Shown: positions 24,027 to 34,766, numbered from the stretch's first letter. The stretch is DNA of 42,947 nt from Clostridium sp. 'White wine YQ' (GCF_028728205.1 NZ_JAQYUU010000008.1:1-42947), one strand, 5' to 3'. Translations and numbers: made by a program. The notes: generated from the letters alone by a model not told the origin.

Positions 24027-24836
24027 CTAAAACTTGAATCTTACATAAAAACTAAAGGCTATTAATATAGCTATTATAAAGAATGCTACAGCATCTCTAC
24101 TTTCATATTTTAATTGCTTCATTCTTGTTCTTCCATTCCCACCTCTATAGCATCTAGCTTCCATTGCATTTGCAAGTTCATCAGCTCTTCTAAATGAGCT
24201 AATAAATAATGGTACCAATAATGGAATTAAACTTTTAGCCTTTGCAAATATATTTCCTCCATCAAAATCAGCACCCCTTGCCTTTTGTGCTTTCATTATT
24301 TTGTCTGTCTCATCTATAAGAGTAGGAATAAATCTTAACGCAATTGTCATCATCATAGCTATTTCATGAGAGCTAATCCCCACTACCTTTAATGGTTTCA
24401 ATAATCTCTCTAATGCGTCTGTTAACTCAATAGGTGATGTAGTTAATGTTAGTATAGATGTACCTATAATTAGGGATATGAGCCTTAAGGTCATAAATAC
24501 TGCCACTTGTATTCCCTCTTCATATATATTCAAGAACTTCCATCCCCATATTAAAGTGTCTGATGTACCTTTTATCATAAATACATTAAGAAGCGCCGTA
24601 ATAACTATTAATGTTATAACTGGTCTAAGCCCTTTAAAATAAAAACTTGGTGATATCTTTGAATTAACAATAGCTGCTGCAATAAATGCAACTATTAGAA
24701 TATATCCTACAAATTTATTTATTATAAATAATGATGCAATAAATAATACAGATATTAATATTTTAGTTCTAGGATCAAGTTTATGTATGAATGAGTCCCC
24801 TGGTACATATTGTCCTATAGTTATATCTTTAATCAT
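24027..24836 (-). CDS. ecfT: ECF transporter transmembrane protein EcfT
   Basis: A 269-residue membrane subunit that couples the two ATPases to exchangeable vitamin- or metal-binding S-components. The start QYVPGDSFIHKLDPRTKIL is typical. Two Ala-Arg-Gly-type coupling motifs are visible: KAQKARGADF (about 185) and AMEARCYRGG (about 226). Several hydrophobic segments occupy about 25-140 and 240-262. It lies 19 bp after ecfA2. No S-component is in the window, so this is the shared group II module. Confidence 0.95.
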   Translation of the reverse strand: MIKDITIGQYVPGDSFIHKLDPRTKILISVLFIASLFIINKFVGYILIVAFIAAAIVNSKISPSFYFKGLRPVITLIVITALLNVFMIKGTSDTLIWGWKFLNIYEEGIQVAVFMTLRLISLIIGTSILTLTTSPIELTDALERLLKPLKVVGISSHEIAMMMTIALRFIPTLIDETDKIMKAQKARGADFDGGNIFAKAKSLIPLLVPLFISSFRRADELANAMEARCYRGGNGRTRMKQLKYESRDAVAFFIIAILIAFSFYVRFKF

Positions 24837-24855
24837 ATTCTACTCGCTCCTTTCA

Positions 24856-25710
24856 CTAATCTCTTTTTAATATCTTTAATAAGGCTTCTTTTGCTTGACT
24901 AATTGTAAATATATCATCTCCAAGTTCAAAACCCTTACTCTTTAATTCTTTAACTAAATATGTAACTTGTGGTACAGCTAATCCTACATTCTCTAATGTA
25001 TCAATTTCCTTAAAAACATTCTTAGGAGATCCATCAAGAATTATTTCTCCACCATTCATTACAATTACTCTTTCAGCAACTTTTGCGACGTCTTCCATGC
25101 TATGTGAAACAAGAATAATCGTCATACCATATTCATCATGTAACTTTACTATTTGCTCTAATATTTCATCTCTACCCTTTGGATCTAAACCTGCTGTAGG
25201 TTCGTCAAGAATTAGCACCTTAGGTTCCATTGCTACAACCCCTGCTATAGCAACTCTTCTTTTCTGCCCTCCACTTAGTTCAAATGGCGACTTTTCCTTA
25301 TATATTTCATAGTCTAGACCAACCATTTCCATAGCTCTTCTAACCCTGTGAGATATTTCTTCCTCACTTAGTCCCAAATTACTTGGACCAAAAGCAATAT
25401 CTTTCGCAATTGTTTCCTCAAACAATTGATACTCTGGATATTGAAACACTAACCCTACCTTTTTTCTTATATCTGTAAGCTTTGCACCTTTTTCAGTTAT
25501 ATTTTTATCATCTATAACTATTTCACCAGAAGTTGCTTGTAACAATCCATTTAAATGCTGAATTAATGTAGATTTACCTGACCCCGTATGTCCAATTAAT
25601 GCTACAAATTCTCCTTGATTTATTTCTAATGAAACATTATTTAATGCAATTTTCTCAAAAGGACTTTTAGGCATATATATATGAGTTAAATTACTTACTT
25701 TAATTGACAT
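24856..25710 (-). CDS. ecfA2: ECF transporter ATPase EcfA2
   Basis: A 284-residue ABC ATPase of the energy-coupling factor module. Walker A is GHTGSGKST, the Q-loop is [12 protein letters not shown], the signature is LSGGQKRR and Walker B is [13 protein letters not shown], followed by the switch histidine in LVSHSMED. It overlaps the end of ecfA1 by 16 bp, so translation is coupled. It pairs with EcfA1 to power EcfT. Confidence 0.95.
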   Translation of the reverse strand: MSIKVSNLTHIYMPKSPFEKIALNNVSLEINQGEFVALIGHTGSGKSTLIQHLNGLLQATSGEIVIDDKNITEKGAKLTDIRKKVGLVFQYPEYQLFEETIAKDIAFGPSNLGLSEEEISHRVRRAMEMVGLDYEIYKEKSPFELSGGQKRRVAIAGVVAMEPKVLILDEPTAGLDPKGRDEILEQIVKLHDEYGMTIILVSHSMEDVAKVAERVIVMNGGEIILDGSPKNVFKEIDTLENVGLAVPQVTYLVKELKSKGFELGDDIFTISQAKEALLKILKRD

Positions 25711-26543
25711 AATGCATTCACCATCTCATCCACATTTAATATTTCTGTACCTATTTCTATCCCTGATTTTTGTAATTCAAATGCTAATTCAGTCACTTGT
25801 GGTACATCCAAGCCAATCTCTTTCATTTCTTTTACTTTTGAAAATACCTCTCTAGGTTTTCCTTGTAATACAATATTTCCTTGTTCCATTACAACTACTC
25901 TATCACCTTCAACTGCTTCATCCATGTAATGAGTAATTAAAATAATAGTTATTCCTAGATTTTTATTTATCTCTTTTATGGTTCTAATTACTTCTTTTCT
26001 TCCTGAAGGGTCTAACATAGCTGTTGGCTCATCAAGTATAATACATTCTGGTTGCATAGCAAGTATACCTGCTATTGCAATTCTTTGTTTTTGGCCACCT
26101 GATAATAGATGTGGTGCATGCCTTCTATATTCATACATACCAACCTTATTAAGGCTTTCATCTACTCTTCTTCTAATCTCACTTGGTTCAACTCCAAGAT
26201 TTTCTGGTCCAAATGCAACATCCTCTTCTACAATAGTAGCTACCATTTGATTATCAGGATTTTGGAATACCATTCCTGCTGTTTTTCTTACATCCCATAT
26301 ATTTTGTTCATTTTTAGTATCCAGACCATTTACATATACAGTTCCGTCTGAAGGTATTAGCAACGCGTTTATGTGCTTTGCTATAGTTGATTTTCCTGAA
26401 CCATTATGTCCTAAAACTACTAAAAATTCACCTTTTTTAACCTCTAAATCTACACCTTTTAAGGCATAATACTCTTCTCCATTTTCATGAGAGAGATATT
26501 TAAAACTAAGATTTTCGCATTTTACAATATTTTTTTCCATCAT
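25695..26543 (-). CDS. ecfA1: ECF transporter ATPase EcfA1
   Basis: A 282-residue ABC ATPase, first gene of the ECF-truA set. Walker A is GHNGSGKST, the Q-loop is [11 protein letters not shown], the signature is LSGGQKQR and Walker B is [13 protein letters not shown], followed by ITHYMDEA. Tandem ATG codons at 26543 and 26540 follow AGGGAGA, and either may be used. It starts about 115 bp after the rplQ terminator; a TATAAT on the minus strand (26567-26572) may be its -10. Confidence 0.95.
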   Translation of the reverse strand: MMEKNIVKCENLSFKYLSHENGEEYYALKGVDLEVKKGEFLVVLGHNGSGKSTIAKHINALLIPSDGTVYVNGLDTKNEQNIWDVRKTAGMVFQNPDNQMVATIVEEDVAFGPENLGVEPSEIRRRVDESLNKVGMYEYRRHAPHLLSGGQKQRIAIAGILAMQPECIILDEPTAMLDPSGRKEVIRTIKEINKNLGITIILITHYMDEAVEGDRVVVMEQGNIVLQGKPREVFSKVKEMKEIGLDVPQVTELAFELQKSGIEIGTEILNVDEMVNALCQLK

Positions 26544-26654
26544 GACTCTCCCTTTCTTTAATAACTATTATAAAAGATACAGTTAAATAATTCTATAGCT
26601 TTACCAATTCCTTATATATTTTATAACAGTTACTAGATTAATCTTTTGTATAGT

Positions 26655-26685
26655 AAAATGGGGACTAAGTTATCACTTAATCCCC
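26655..26685 (-). terminator. Intrinsic terminator after rplQ
   Basis: GGGGACTAAG/CTTAATCCCC (26660-26669 and 26676-26685), 10 bp including one G-U pair on the RNA, with a 6-nt loop, then ATTTTAC on the minus strand. It marks the end of the long ribosomal cluster. Confidence 0.8.
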
Positions 26686-26691
26686 TTTATA

Positions 26692-27033
26692 TTATACTAA
26701 TTCAAGTATAACTAATTCAGCACCGTCTCCTCTTCTTGGACCAACTTTGAACATTCTAGTGTATCCACCTTTACGTTCAGCGTATTTAGGAGCGATTTCT
26801 TCAAATAATTTCTTAACTACATCTTCTTCAGTTACGAAAGATAAAACTTGTCTTCTAGCGTGAAGATCTCCTCTTTTTGCTAGAGTAATCATATTTTCAG
26901 CAAGGCTTCTTGCTTCTTTCGCTCTAGTGTCAGTAGTTTCAATTTTGCCATGCTTTAAGAAGCTTGTAACAAGGTTTCTTAACATAGCTCTTCTTTGGTC
27001 TGTTGGACGACCTAATTTACGATAACCTGGCAT
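26692..27033 (-). CDS. rplQ: 50S ribosomal protein L17
   Basis: A 113-residue 50S protein near the exit-tunnel mouth. The start [19 protein letters not shown] and the end [18 protein letters not shown] are typical of bacterial L17. It is the last gene of the alpha block, 12 bp after rpoA and directly before a terminator. Confidence 0.98.
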   Translation of the reverse strand: MPGYRKLGRPTDQRRAMLRNLVTSFLKHGKIETTDTRAKEARSLAENMITLAKRGDLHARRQVLSFVTEEDVVKKLFEEIAPKYAERKGGYTRMFKVGPRRGDGAELVILELV

Positions 27034-27045
27034 GACTATACCTCC

Positions 27046-27993
27046 TTACTCATCGCTTAGTCTTAATCCTAAGCCTAGTTCCTTAAGTTTTCTTTCAACC
27101 TCTTCAAGTGATTTTTTACCTAAGTTTCTTACTTTCATCATATCATCCATGGATCTTTGTGCAAGTTCTTGAACAGTGTTTATACCTGCTCTCTTTAAAC
27201 AGTTATATGATCTAACAGAAAGGTCTAGTTCCTCGATAGTCATCTCAAGAACCTTTTCCTTCTTATCTTCTTCTTTTTCAATCATTATTTCCATATCACT
27301 AGTATTATCAGTTAATGACATGAAAAGTTTGAAGTGTTCTATCAGTATTTTAGCTGATAGACTTATAGCTTCATCAATTTTAATTGTACCATTAGTCCAA
27401 ATTTCTAATGTTAACTTATCATAATCTGTAATTTGACCTACTCTTGTATTTTCAACAGTAAAGTTTACTCTTTTAACAGGAGTATAAATTGAATCTACAG
27501 CAATAGCACTTAGTGGTAATGAGTCAGATTTGTTTTTGTTTTGTGTAACATATCCTCTACCTCTATTAACAGTAAGTTCCATATAAAGTCTGCCTTCATC
27601 ATCTAAAGTAGCAATATGTAAATCCTTATTTACTACCTCAACATCTCCGTCAGTTTTAATGTCTCCTGCTGTTACTACTCCTGGACCTTTGGCATCTATA
27701 TATATAACCTTTGGACCTTCTCCACTCATTCTTAGTGCAAGACCTTTAATGTTAAGAATTAATTCAGTAACATCTTCTTTAACACCAGTAACTGTAGAGA
27801 ATTCGTGTAGTACTCCATCAATCTTCACAGATGTAGTTGCAACTCCTGGTAAAGATGATAAAAGAATTCTTCTAAGTGCATTACCTAGTGTAATTCCATA
27901 TCCTCTTTCTAATGGTTCAACTACGAACTTACCATAAGTTCCATCTTCACTTTGTTCAATACATTCAATAATTGGCTTTTCTATTTCTAACAT
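27046..27993 (-). CDS. rpoA: RNA polymerase alpha subunit
   Basis: A 315-residue subunit that starts polymerase assembly (N-terminal domain) and contacts UP elements and activators (C-terminal domain). The N-terminal domain shows [21 protein letters not shown]. The C-terminal domain (about 245-310) shows [19 protein letters not shown] and [13 protein letters not shown] placed the start at the ATG at 27993, 8 nt after GGAGGG; an in-frame TTG two codons earlier overlaps poorly. A hairpin lies in the 102-bp gap from rpsD. Confidence 0.98.
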   Translation of the reverse strand: MLEIEKPIIECIEQSEDGTYGKFVVEPLERGYGITLGNALRRILLSSLPGVATTSVKIDGVLHEFSTVTGVKEDVTELILNIKGLALRMSGEGPKVIYIDAKGPGVVTAGDIKTDGDVEVVNKDLHIATLDDEGRLYMELTVNRGRGYVTQNKNKSDSLPLSAIAVDSIYTPVKRVNFTVENTRVGQITDYDKLTLEIWTNGTIKIDEAISLSAKILIEHFKLFMSLTDNTSDMEIMIEKEEDKKEKVLEMTIEELDLSVRSYNCLKRAGINTVQELAQRSMDDMMKVRNLGKKSLEEVERKLKELGLGLRLSDE

Positions 27994-28054
27994 GCGCAAA
28001 ACCCTCCTTCAATTAAATATGGCAACCTTATTATGAGGGCAACTGATTCAACAT

Positions 28055-28084
28055 TTGCAATGGAGAAATATCCTCCAGTTGCAA
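28055..28084 (-). repeat. RNA hairpin between rpsD and rpoA
   Basis: TTGCAATGGAG (28055-28065) pairs with CTCCA-G-TTGCAA (28073-28084), 11 bp with one bulged base and a 7-nt loop. No T-run follows on the minus strand, so it is not an obvious terminator. It may shape rpoA translation, mRNA processing or S4-type control. Confidence 0.6.
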
Positions 28085-28095
28085 ATAGCATATTA

Positions 28096-28716
28096 TTACT
28101 TACTGTATAACTCAACGATAAGAGTTTCATTAACATTGATGTCAATGTCTTCTCTTGCTGGTACAGCAACTACTTTACCTTCAAAGTTTTCAGTATTAGC
28201 AGCTAACCACTTTGGTAAAGTCTTTGGATTTTCTGCAAAAACTTTGAATTTTTCTGTTGCTCTGCTTTTTTCTGATACAGAAATAACATCATTTACGCTT
28301 ACTCTGTAAGAAGCAATATCTACCTTCTTACCATTTACTAAGAAATGTCCATGAGTAACTAATTGTCTAGCTTCAGCTCTTGAAGAACCGTAACCTAGTC
28401 TGAAAGCTACGTTATCTAGTCTCATTTCTAGTAACATAAGTAGGTTTTCACCTGTTATTCCTCTCATTCTTTCAGCTTTTTCGTAGTACTTTCTGAATTG
28501 TTTTTCAAGTACTCCGTAAATTCTCTTAGCTTTTTGCTTTTCTCTTAATTGTGTTCCATAGTTAGAAAGTTTCTTTCTGCTAGCTCCATGTTGTCCTGGC
28601 GCATAACTTCTTCTAACGAAAGCACATTTATCTGTATAGCATCTATCCCCTTTAAGGAATAGTTTTGCACCTTCTCTTCTACATAATCTACATGCAGATC
28701 CAGTATATCTTGCCAT
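28096..28716 (-). CDS. rpsD: 30S ribosomal protein S4
   Basis: A 206-residue primary 16S-binding protein that also acts as a translational repressor in some bacteria. The N-terminus has a zinc-type cysteine set ([23 protein letters not shown]). The S4 RNA-binding domain follows ([32 protein letters not shown]). It is part of the alpha block here, unlike B. subtilis, where rpsD stands alone. Confidence 0.98.
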   Translation of the reverse strand: MARYTGSACRLCRREGAKLFLKGDRCYTDKCAFVRRSYAPGQHGASRKKLSNYGTQLREKQKAKRIYGVLEKQFRKYYEKAERMRGITGENLLMLLEMRLDNVAFRLGYGSSRAEARQLVTHGHFLVNGKKVDIASYRVSVNDVISVSEKSRATEKFKVFAENPKTLPKWLAANTENFEGKVVAVPAREDIDINVNETLIVELYSK

Positions 28717-28742
28717 TAATTACACCTCCTATGACGTTTGTA

Positions 28743-29138
28743 CTACACTCTTCTTCTTTTTGGTGGTCTACAACCGTTGTGTGGTATTGGAGTAACATCC
28801 TTAATTAGAGTTACTTCTAAACCAGCAGCTTGTAAACTTCTTATAGCAGCTTCTCTACCTGATCCAGGTCCTTTAACGTAAACCTCAACACTCTTTAATC
28901 CGTGTTCCATAGCAGATTTAGCTGCAGTTTCAGCCGCCATTTGAGCTGCAAATGGAGTACTCTTTCTTGAGCCTCTAAATCCTAACGCTCCAGCTGATGA
29001 CCATGATAAAGCATTACCTGCTGCATCAGTTAAAGTTACTATAGAATTGTTGAAAGTTGACTTAATGTGAGCTGCTCCGTGTTCAACATTCTTTCTTTCT
29101 TTTCTTCTTCTTGTTTTCTTAACTTTTGCTGCTACCAT
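28743..29138 (-). CDS. rpsK: 30S ribosomal protein S11
   Basis: A 131-residue protein of the 30S platform near the Shine-Dalgarno helix and E site. It has a basic start ([17 protein letters not shown]), the motif [16 protein letters not shown], and the conserved end [16 protein letters not shown]. It lies between rpsM (15 bp) and rpsD (26 bp). Confidence 0.98.
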   Translation of the reverse strand: MVAAKVKKTRRRKERKNVEHGAAHIKSTFNNSIVTLTDAAGNALSWSSAGALGFRGSRKSTPFAAQMAAETAAKSAMEHGLKSVEVYVKGPGSGREAAIRSLQAAGLEVTLIKDVTPIPHNGCRPPKRRRV

Positions 29139-29153
29139 TGTCTTCCCTCCTTA

Positions 29154-29519
29154 CTATTTTTTCTTGTTAGCAATAGTTTTCTTTGGACCTTTTCTAGTTC
29201 TTGCATTAGTTTTAGTTTTTTGTCCTCTTACAGGAAGACCTTTTCTATGTCTAATTCCTCTGTAGCAACCAATTTCAACTAGTCTTTTGATGTTAAGAGC
29301 GATTTCTCTTCTTAAATCTCCCTCAACAACTCTATCCTTTATGATATTTCTTATAGCATTTACTTCGTCTTCATTTAAGTCTTTTACTCTTGTGTCTGGG
29401 TTTATTCCAGTTTCTGCTAATATCTTTTGAGAAGTGGATAAACCTATTCCGTATATATAAGTTAGACCTATCTCAACTCTTTTTTCTCTTGGTAGGTCAA
29501 CACCAGCTATTCTAGCCAT
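29154..29519 (-). CDS. rpsM: 30S ribosomal protein S13
   Basis: A 121-residue protein of the 30S head that forms intersubunit bridges and touches P-site tRNA. It starts [20 protein letters not shown] and has the helix-hairpin-helix [11 protein letters not shown] and the basic tail [18 protein letters not shown]. It is the first gene of the alpha block, behind its own promoter and a leader of about 125 nt. Confidence 0.98.
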   Translation of the reverse strand: MARIAGVDLPREKRVEIGLTYIYGIGLSTSQKILAETGINPDTRVKDLNEDEVNAIRNIIKDRVVEGDLRREIALNIKRLVEIGCYRGIRHRKGLPVRGQKTKTNARTRKGPKKTIANKKK

Positions 29520-29646
29520 TAAAACTTACACCTCCTGGTAATTAAATTCCCTTTTCATGTGGTAAATATATAAATAAAATTTCAGGTCATTGGTATTTTA
29601 ACCTCTGTCAGCCGCTCCTAAAATTCATTTATGCTAATTAATTGAC
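29520..29646 (-). ncRNA. rpsM (alpha operon) leader, candidate regulatory RNA
   Basis: About 127 nt lie between the predicted start and rpsM. The upstream half holds GGAGCGGCTGACAG and a possible CAGAGGT/ACCTG stem around 29592-29616. Alpha-operon leaders bind S4 in E. coli; whether this one does is unknown. The call rests on leader length and position. Confidence 0.35.
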
Positions 29647-29652
29647 TATATA

Positions 29653-29681
29653 ATGATATTTTAGAATGGAAAAAAAGTCAA
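29653..29681 (-). promoter_or_regulatory. Sigma-A promoter of the alpha operon
   Basis: TTGACT (29676-29681), a 17-bp spacer and TATCAT (29653-29658), between rpmJ and rpsM. It lies inside an 8-bp inverted repeat GAATGGAA/TTCCATTC (29664-29671 and 29693-29700), which might weaken read-through from rpmJ. Confidence 0.65.
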
Positions 29682-29728
29682 TAATAAATACCTTCCATTC
29701 CACTATTTTTTTAATAAACTTATTTATA

Positions 29729-29854
<126 letters not shown>

Positions 29855-29912
29855 TTATTATTTATGAGCAGGAAAATCAATGCTTTTCCGCTAACATTTA
29901 AGTTGTTTAATT

Positions 29913-30131
29913 TTATTTTGCTCTCCAAGTAATTCTGCCTCTTGTAAGATCATATTGAGATAATTCAACTGTAACCTTATCTCCTGGAAGAATTCTTATG
30001 AAGTTCATTCTTAACTTTCCTGAAATGTGAGCAAGGATTTTATGCCCACTTTCCAATTCTACTTGGAACATAGCATTAGGTAATGATTCTAGAACTACCC
30101 CTTGCATTTCAATTACATCATCTTTTGACAT
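29913..30131 (-). CDS. infA: Translation initiation factor IF-1
   Basis: A 72-residue OB-fold protein that binds the 30S A site during initiation. It starts [13 protein letters not shown] and has [25 protein letters not shown]. The length is exactly the usual one. The ATG at 30131 was chosen; a TTG-started extension of 8 codons would contain the AAGGAGG itself. The Shine-Dalgarno is rather far, about 12 nt from the ATG. Confidence 0.97.
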   Translation of the reverse strand: MSKDDVIEMQGVVLESLPNAMFQVELESGHKILAHISGKLRMNFIRILPGDKVTVELSQYDLTRGRITWRAK

Positions 30132-30138
30132 AAGGTAA

Positions 30139-30420
30139 TCAAACCTCCTTATCAATGCCTTGAAGCTTTATAAATCTTTTAATCTTTAAATCTAAACTCT
30201 TATCTTTAGATATAATTTCTTTCTCTAACGTTTTATCGAGTATATCTGTAAGATTTAAGTGTTTTAGTTTCTTCTTTTTAGGCATTTCACTTAATTTTGT
30301 ACTTCCATTAGCAAGGGAAACATAGTTATCATCTAAAACTCTAACTACTATATAAGGTTTATCCTTATCTCTACCTGCTTTGGAAAATACTAATCTGCCA
30401 ACTAAGTCGTTATTCTGCAA
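30139..30420 (-). CDS. KOW-domain RNA-binding protein (L14e-like)
   Basis: A 93-residue protein with an N-terminal KOW/SH3-like fold ([21 protein letters not shown]) resembling archaeal and eukaryotic L14e, then a lysine-rich segment (about 47-52) and a helical C-terminus. Such genes are common between map and infA in clostridia; the precise role in translation is not established. The start codon is TTG, 7 nt after GAGGTGA. It ends 7 bp before infA. Confidence 0.85.
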   Translation of the reverse strand: MQNNDLVGRLVFSKAGRDKDKPYIVVRVLDDNYVSLANGSTKLSEMPKKKKLKHLNLTDILDKTLEKEIISKDKSLDLKIKRFIKLQGIDKEV

Positions 30421-30506
30421 ACTTGTTTCACCTCAATGATTACCTTAGTAATAAATCTACAAGCCATTTTGTGGCAAGTGTGAATCTATAACTAAGCAAC
30501 ACTTAA

Positions 30507-31256
30507 CTATTTAATTAGTGTTAGTATCTCGGGACCATTAGGTAAAATAGCAACAGTATTTTCATAATGAGCTGAATACTTCCCATCAGCTGTCACTACA
30601 GTCCAATCATCGTTTAAGGTTTTAACTCTCCAAGTTCCAACGTTGACCATTGGTTCTATTGCTAATACCATTCCTGATGATAATTTTGGACCTCTTCCAG
30701 GTCTTCCGAAATTAGGAACATCAGGATCCTCATGAACACTTTTTCCTATTCCATGTCCTACATAATCTCTTACTACTGAAAACCCTGCATCTTCTACATA
30801 CTTTTGAATTTCGTATGAGATGTCTGTTAATCTATTATCTACAATTGCCTTTTCAATTCCCTTGAAAAAACTTTTTTCGGTAACTTCAATTAGTCTTTCA
30901 GCAGTTTCAGATACGTTTCCTACTGGAAAAGTTCTTGCTGCATCACTGTGGAATCCATCTAAGAGAACACCGCAATCAATGCTTACGATATCTCCTTCTA
31001 TTAACTTTGTGCTTCCTGGTATTCCATGAACTACTTGCTCATTAACAGATATACAGAGTGAAGCTGGAAAACCATATAATCCTTTAAAGGAAGGTTTTGC
31101 TCCATGCTTAGTTATAAATTCTTCTGCAATTTTATCTAATTCCTCAGTAGTAATACCAGGTTTTATTTTAGTTTCAATTAAATTTAATGTCTCTGCCAAT
31201 AAGTGTCCTGCATTTCTCATTAGGTTGATTTCATTATCATTTTTTAAAATAATCAT
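30507..31256 (-). CDS. map: Methionine aminopeptidase, type I
   Basis: A 249-residue enzyme removing the N-terminal methionine of new proteins. The two-metal site ligands are visible: both aspartates in SIDCGVLLDGFHSDAARTF, H in GHGIGKSVHEDP, E in AIEPMVNVG and E in AHYENTVAI. It lies 2 bp after adk. An 86-bp gap with no other gene separates it from the KOW gene; that gap holds only a small GCCA/TGGC stem. Confidence 0.97.
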   Translation of the reverse strand: MIILKNDNEINLMRNAGHLLAETLNLIETKIKPGITTEELDKIAEEFITKHGAKPSFKGLYGFPASLCISVNEQVVHGIPGSTKLIEGDIVSIDCGVLLDGFHSDAARTFPVGNVSETAERLIEVTEKSFFKGIEKAIVDNRLTDISYEIQKYVEDAGFSVVRDYVGHGIGKSVHEDPDVPNFGRPGRGPKLSSGMVLAIEPMVNVGTWRVKTLNDDWTVVTADGKYSAHYENTVAILPNGPEILTLIK

Positions 31257-31258
31257 TC

Positions 31259-31906
31259 TTACTCACTTCCTAATATATCACAGATGCTTTCAAAGACCTC
31301 ATTAATTGCTTGTGTACCATCTACAACCTCAAGTAATCCCTCTTTCTTATAGAATTCTATAAGTGGTTGAGTTTGGTTTTCATAAACAGTTAATCTTTCT
31401 TGAACAGTTTCTTCACTATCATCTTTTCTTTGGATAACATCCGAACCACAAACATCACATTTACCTTTTTCTAAAGGTGGATTGAACTTTATGTGGTAAC
31501 TTGCTCCACAAGATGGACAAACTCTTCTTCCTGTCATTCTTTCTAAAATAAATTCTCCTGGAACTTGAATTAGTAGTGCTGTATCTAATACTTCATTTCT
31601 ATCTTGTAAGAAGTCATGAAGTGATTCAGCTTGAAATACTGTCCTTGGGAATCCATCTAACAGATAACCATTTTGGCAATCTTCTTCTTGCAATCTATCT
31701 TTAACCATATTAATAGTTACTTCATCTGGAACTAATTGACCTTTGTCAATATATTTCTTCGCTTCAACACCCAATGGAGTGTTTTCAGAAATGTTTTTTC
31801 TGAAAATATCTCCAGTTGAAATGTGTGGTATGGAGTATCTATTACTAATTGACTTTGCCTGTGTCCCTTTTCCTGCACCAGGAGGACCAAATAATACAAT
31901 TTTCAC
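31259..31906 (-). CDS. adk: Adenylate kinase
   Basis: A 215-residue enzyme interconverting 2 ADP with ATP and AMP. The P-loop is [10 protein letters not shown], with ISTGDIFR and LLDGFPRT following. The LID carries a four-cysteine zinc site (CPSCGASYH...CDVCGSD), the Gram-positive form. I placed the start at a GTG at 31906, because the protein then begins [14 protein letters not shown] like its relatives and GGAG lies 9 nt upstream. ATG codons at 31921, 31915 and 31912 are alternatives adding up to five residues. Confidence 0.95.
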   Translation of the reverse strand: MKIVLFGPPGAGKGTQAKSISNRYSIPHISTGDIFRKNISENTPLGVEAKKYIDKGQLVPDEVTINMVKDRLQEEDCQNGYLLDGFPRTVFQAESLHDFLQDRNEVLDTALLIQVPGEFILERMTGRRVCPSCGASYHIKFNPPLEKGKCDVCGSDVIQRKDDSEETVQERLTVYENQTQPLIEFYKKEGLLEVVDGTQAINEVFESICDILGSE

Positions 31907-31932
31907 CGGCATCATCTCCATCCTGTTTTGCT

Positions 31933-33213
31933 CTATTTTAAAAATCCTTGGTAATGTCTTACTACCAACTGTGATTCTAAGGTTCTCATTACATCTAACG
32001 CTACACCAACTAAAATTAATATTGAAGTAGGTCCGAACGCAATCCCTTTAAATTGTGTATTATTTTCAATTACTATAGGTACTATTACTAAAAATGCCGC
32101 AAATAATCCACCAAATAAAGATACCCTAGTTAGCATTCTTTCTAGATACTTTTCTGTAGGTTTTCCTGGTCTTATACCTGGAACAAATCCAGCTGACTTA
32201 TTCATATTTTCAGCCATTTCATCTGGCTTAAATGTTACTTGAGTATAGAACCAAGTAAAGAATATGGTAAGTAAAGCATAAACTACTGCATACATCCAAG
32301 TCTTACTATTAAATACACTATATGAACTACTCATTATCCACTTTGCCCACTCCTTATTAGGGAATAATTGTGCAACAGTTTGTGGGAATTGCATTACTGA
32401 CATAGCAAATATTATTGCTATAACAGCTGATCCTATTAAACTTAATGGTATATGAGTTGATTGTCCTTTGTACATTTTGTTACCCACTGCTTTACCTGCA
32501 TATTGAACTGTAACTCTTCTTTCAGCTAGTGATAGATAAATTACACCTGCCAATAATGCTAAAATAAATATTACAAGTAATATTACTTGAACCGGGTCAA
32601 CTTGTTCTGTTTGTTGTAATCTTCCTAATGATGCTACTGTGCTTGGTACTCTTGATACAATGTTTATGAAAATTATAAGAGATATTCCGTTTCCGATACC
32701 CTTAACTGTTATCTGATCACCTAACCACATACAGAATACTGATCCAACTGTAAGTGTTAATATAATCTGATATATAAGAGCATAACTAGAATCTTTAATA
32801 CCACCTTGCTGATTCATAAGTGCCAAAGTACCATATGCTGTAATAAGTCCAAAACCTATTGATGCATATCTAGTTATTTTTTGAATTTTTTTACGACCTT
32901 CTTCTCCCTCTTTAGATAATTGTTCTAATGGGGGAATTGCTATAGTAAGTAGTTGCATTATGATTGATGAATTGATATATGGAACAACTCCAAGTGCCAA
33001 GATACTAAATCTACTTAACGCACCACCAGACATCAAATCATAAAAGCTCCACAAACTATTTCCGTTTTGAGTCAAGTTCTTTAGATAGTCTGTATCAATT
33101 CCAGGTACAGGAATATGACTTCCTAACCTGTAAATTGCTACAATAAATACTGTCCATAATAATCTTTTTCTCAAATCCGGAACCTTCCAGGCATTACGTA
33201 GGGTTGATAGCAT
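31933..33213 (-). CDS. secY: Preprotein translocase subunit SecY
   Basis: A 426-residue, ten-span channel protein of the Sec pathway. Visible marks are [13 protein letters not shown] near the first span, the plug region [42 protein letters not shown], and the cytosolic loop [21 protein letters not shown] before the last spans. It starts 2 bp after rplO and is followed by adk. Confidence 0.98.
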   Translation of the reverse strand: MLSTLRNAWKVPDLRKRLLWTVFIVAIYRLGSHIPVPGIDTDYLKNLTQNGNSLWSFYDLMSGGALSRFSILALGVVPYINSSIIMQLLTIAIPPLEQLSKEGEEGRKKIQKITRYASIGFGLITAYGTLALMNQQGGIKDSSYALIYQIILTLTVGSVFCMWLGDQITVKGIGNGISLIIFINIVSRVPSTVASLGRLQQTEQVDPVQVILLVIFILALLAGVIYLSLAERRVTVQYAGKAVGNKMYKGQSTHIPLSLIGSAVIAIIFAMSVMQFPQTVAQLFPNKEWAKWIMSSSYSVFNSKTWMYAVVYALLTIFFTWFYTQVTFKPDEMAENMNKSAGFVPGIRPGKPTEKYLERMLTRVSLFGGLFAAFLVIVPIVIENNTQFKGIAFGPTSILILVGVALDVMRTLESQLVVRHYQGFLK

Positions 33214-33215
33214 AA

Positions 33216-33656
33216 TTAAATCACCTCAACTTTTCCTCCAGCTGCTTCTATCTTCTCTATTGCAGTCTTAGAGAATTTACATCCTTTTACAGTTAGGTTC
33301 TTTTCTAATTGTCCATTTCCTAATATTTTAACTCCGTCTCTTAATTTGCTTATTACTCTTGTTTCAAGTAATAATTCTGGAGTTACTTCAGTTCCATTCT
33401 CAAATATATTTAATCTATCAACGTTTATTGAAACATATTCTTTAGCAAATATATTGGTGAACCCTCTCTTAGGAAGTCTTCTGTATAGTGGCATTTGGCC
33501 CCCTTCAAATCCAGGTCTTACTCCACCACCAGATCTAGCGTTTTGTCCTTTTTCACCTTTACCAGCGTTTCTTCCTAATCCTGATCCAGTACCTCTACCG
33601 ATTCTCTTAGGTGCTTTCTTGCTTCCTTCAGCTGGCTTTAACTCATGAAGTTTCAT
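33216..33656 (-). CDS. rplO: 50S ribosomal protein L15
   Basis: A 146-residue late-assembly protein of the 50S subunit. It starts [26 protein letters not shown], has the glycine- and arginine-rich loop ([23 protein letters not shown]) and the C-terminal KVEVI. It sits between rpmD and secY, as usual. Confidence 0.98.
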   Translation of the reverse strand: MKLHELKPAEGSKKAPKRIGRGTGSGLGRNAGKGEKGQNARSGGGVRPGFEGGQMPLYRRLPKRGFTNIFAKEYVSINVDRLNIFENGTEVTPELLLETRVISKLRDGVKILGNGQLEKNLTVKGCKFSKTAIEKIEAAGGKVEVI

Positions 33657-33677
33657 GCTACTTACACCTCCTTATTT

Positions 33678-33857
33678 TTAAACTTCTTCAACTTTTAATA
33701 AGTAGTCTACTTTGTTTATCATACCTCTGATTTGAGGTGTACTTTCATGCTCTACAGTTTTACCGATTTTTTTTAGTCCAAGGGCATTTGCAGTAGCAAT
33801 ATGGTCTTTCTTTCTACCTATTAAGCTCTTAACTAGTGTAACTTTTACCTTAGCCAT
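33678..33857 (-). CDS. rpmD: 50S ribosomal protein L30
   Basis: A 59-residue 50S protein read directly from the gap between rpsE and rplO. It starts [19 protein letters not shown] and has the L30 pattern [18 protein letters not shown] and [17 protein letters not shown]. The RBS is AGGAGGG. Spacing is 13 bp from rpsE and 21 bp to rplO. Confidence 0.97.
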   Translation of the reverse strand: MAKVKVTLVKSLIGRKKDHIATANALGLKKIGKTVEHESTPQIRGMINKVDYLLKVEEV

Positions 33858-33870
33858 CGCACAATCCCTC

Positions 33871-34368
33871 CTAACCTAGAATCTCTTCAACAGATTTTCC
33901 TCTTAATTTAGCAATATCTTCTGCTGTTCTTAAGCTTGCTAATCCGTTGATTGTAGCGTTAACCATGTTTCTTGGATTGTTAGAACCTAATGATTTAGCT
34001 CTAACATCTTTTAATCCTGCTAATTCAAGTACAGCTCTTGCTGGACCTCCAGCAATAACTCCTGTACCTTCTGTAGCTGGCATTATTAATACTTTACCAG
34101 TACCGAATTTTCCGTATATTTCATGTGGAACTGTTGTTCCAACCATAGCAACGCTAACTAAATTTTTCTTTGCGTCTTCTATTCCTTTTCTGATTGCTTC
34201 AGGGATTTCTACTGACTTACCCATTCCTACGCCTACGTGTCCGTTTTCGTCACCGACAACTACTAGTGCGCTGAATCTGAAGTTTCTACCACCCTTAACA
34301 ACCTTAGTTACTCTGTTTATGAAAACAACCTTTTCTTTAAGGTCTAGTGTGCTAGGATCGATTCTCAT
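33871..34368 (-). CDS. rpsE: 30S ribosomal protein S5
   Basis: A 165-residue protein near the mRNA entry site that affects fidelity; changes in the loop [11 protein letters not shown] give spectinomycin resistance in other species, and that loop looks wild type. [20 protein letters not shown] and the C-terminal [13 protein letters not shown] are typical. It lies 19 bp after rplR. Confidence 0.98.
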   Translation of the reverse strand: MRIDPSTLDLKEKVVFINRVTKVVKGGRNFRFSALVVVGDENGHVGVGMGKSVEIPEAIRKGIEDAKKNLVSVAMVGTTVPHEIYGKFGTGKVLIMPATEGTGVIAGGPARAVLELAGLKDVRAKSLGSNNPRNMVNATINGLASLRTAEDIAKLRGKSVEEILG

Positions 34369-34387
34369 TTATTTCCCTCCTTGTTTT

Positions 34388-34747
34388 TTAGAATTTAAGG
34401 CCTGCTTCTCTTGCACCTTCAGCTAATTCTTGAACTCTTCCGTGGTATATGTATCCACCTCTGTCAAATACCACTTCAGTTATTCCTTTTTCAATAGCCT
34501 TTTTAGCAACTGAAGTACCAACTATTCTAGCTGCTTCTTTGTTGCTTCCAGTTCCATTGAATTCCTTATCTAAACTTGAAGCAGCAACAAGAGTTACAGC
34601 ATTAACATCATCTATAATTTGAGCATATATATTCTTATCACTTCTGAAAACACATAATCTTGGTCTTTCAGGAGTTCCAGATATTTTCTTACGGACTCTT
34701 AGGTGACGTTTAGTTTTAGCTTGTTTTCTGTCTACCTTCTTGAACAT
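34388..34747 (-). CDS. rplR: 50S ribosomal protein L18
   Basis: A 119-residue 5S rRNA-binding protein of the central protuberance. The basic N-terminus ([29 protein letters not shown]) and the end [19 protein letters not shown] are diagnostic. It lies between rplF and rpsE, with 19 bp on each side. Confidence 0.98.
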   Translation of the reverse strand: MFKKVDRKQAKTKRHLRVRKKISGTPERPRLCVFRSDKNIYAQIIDDVNAVTLVAASSLDKEFNGTGSNKEAARIVGTSVAKKAIEKGITEVVFDRGGYIYHGRVQELAEGAREAGLKF

Positions 34748-34766
34748 AAGGGTTCACTCCTTCCTA

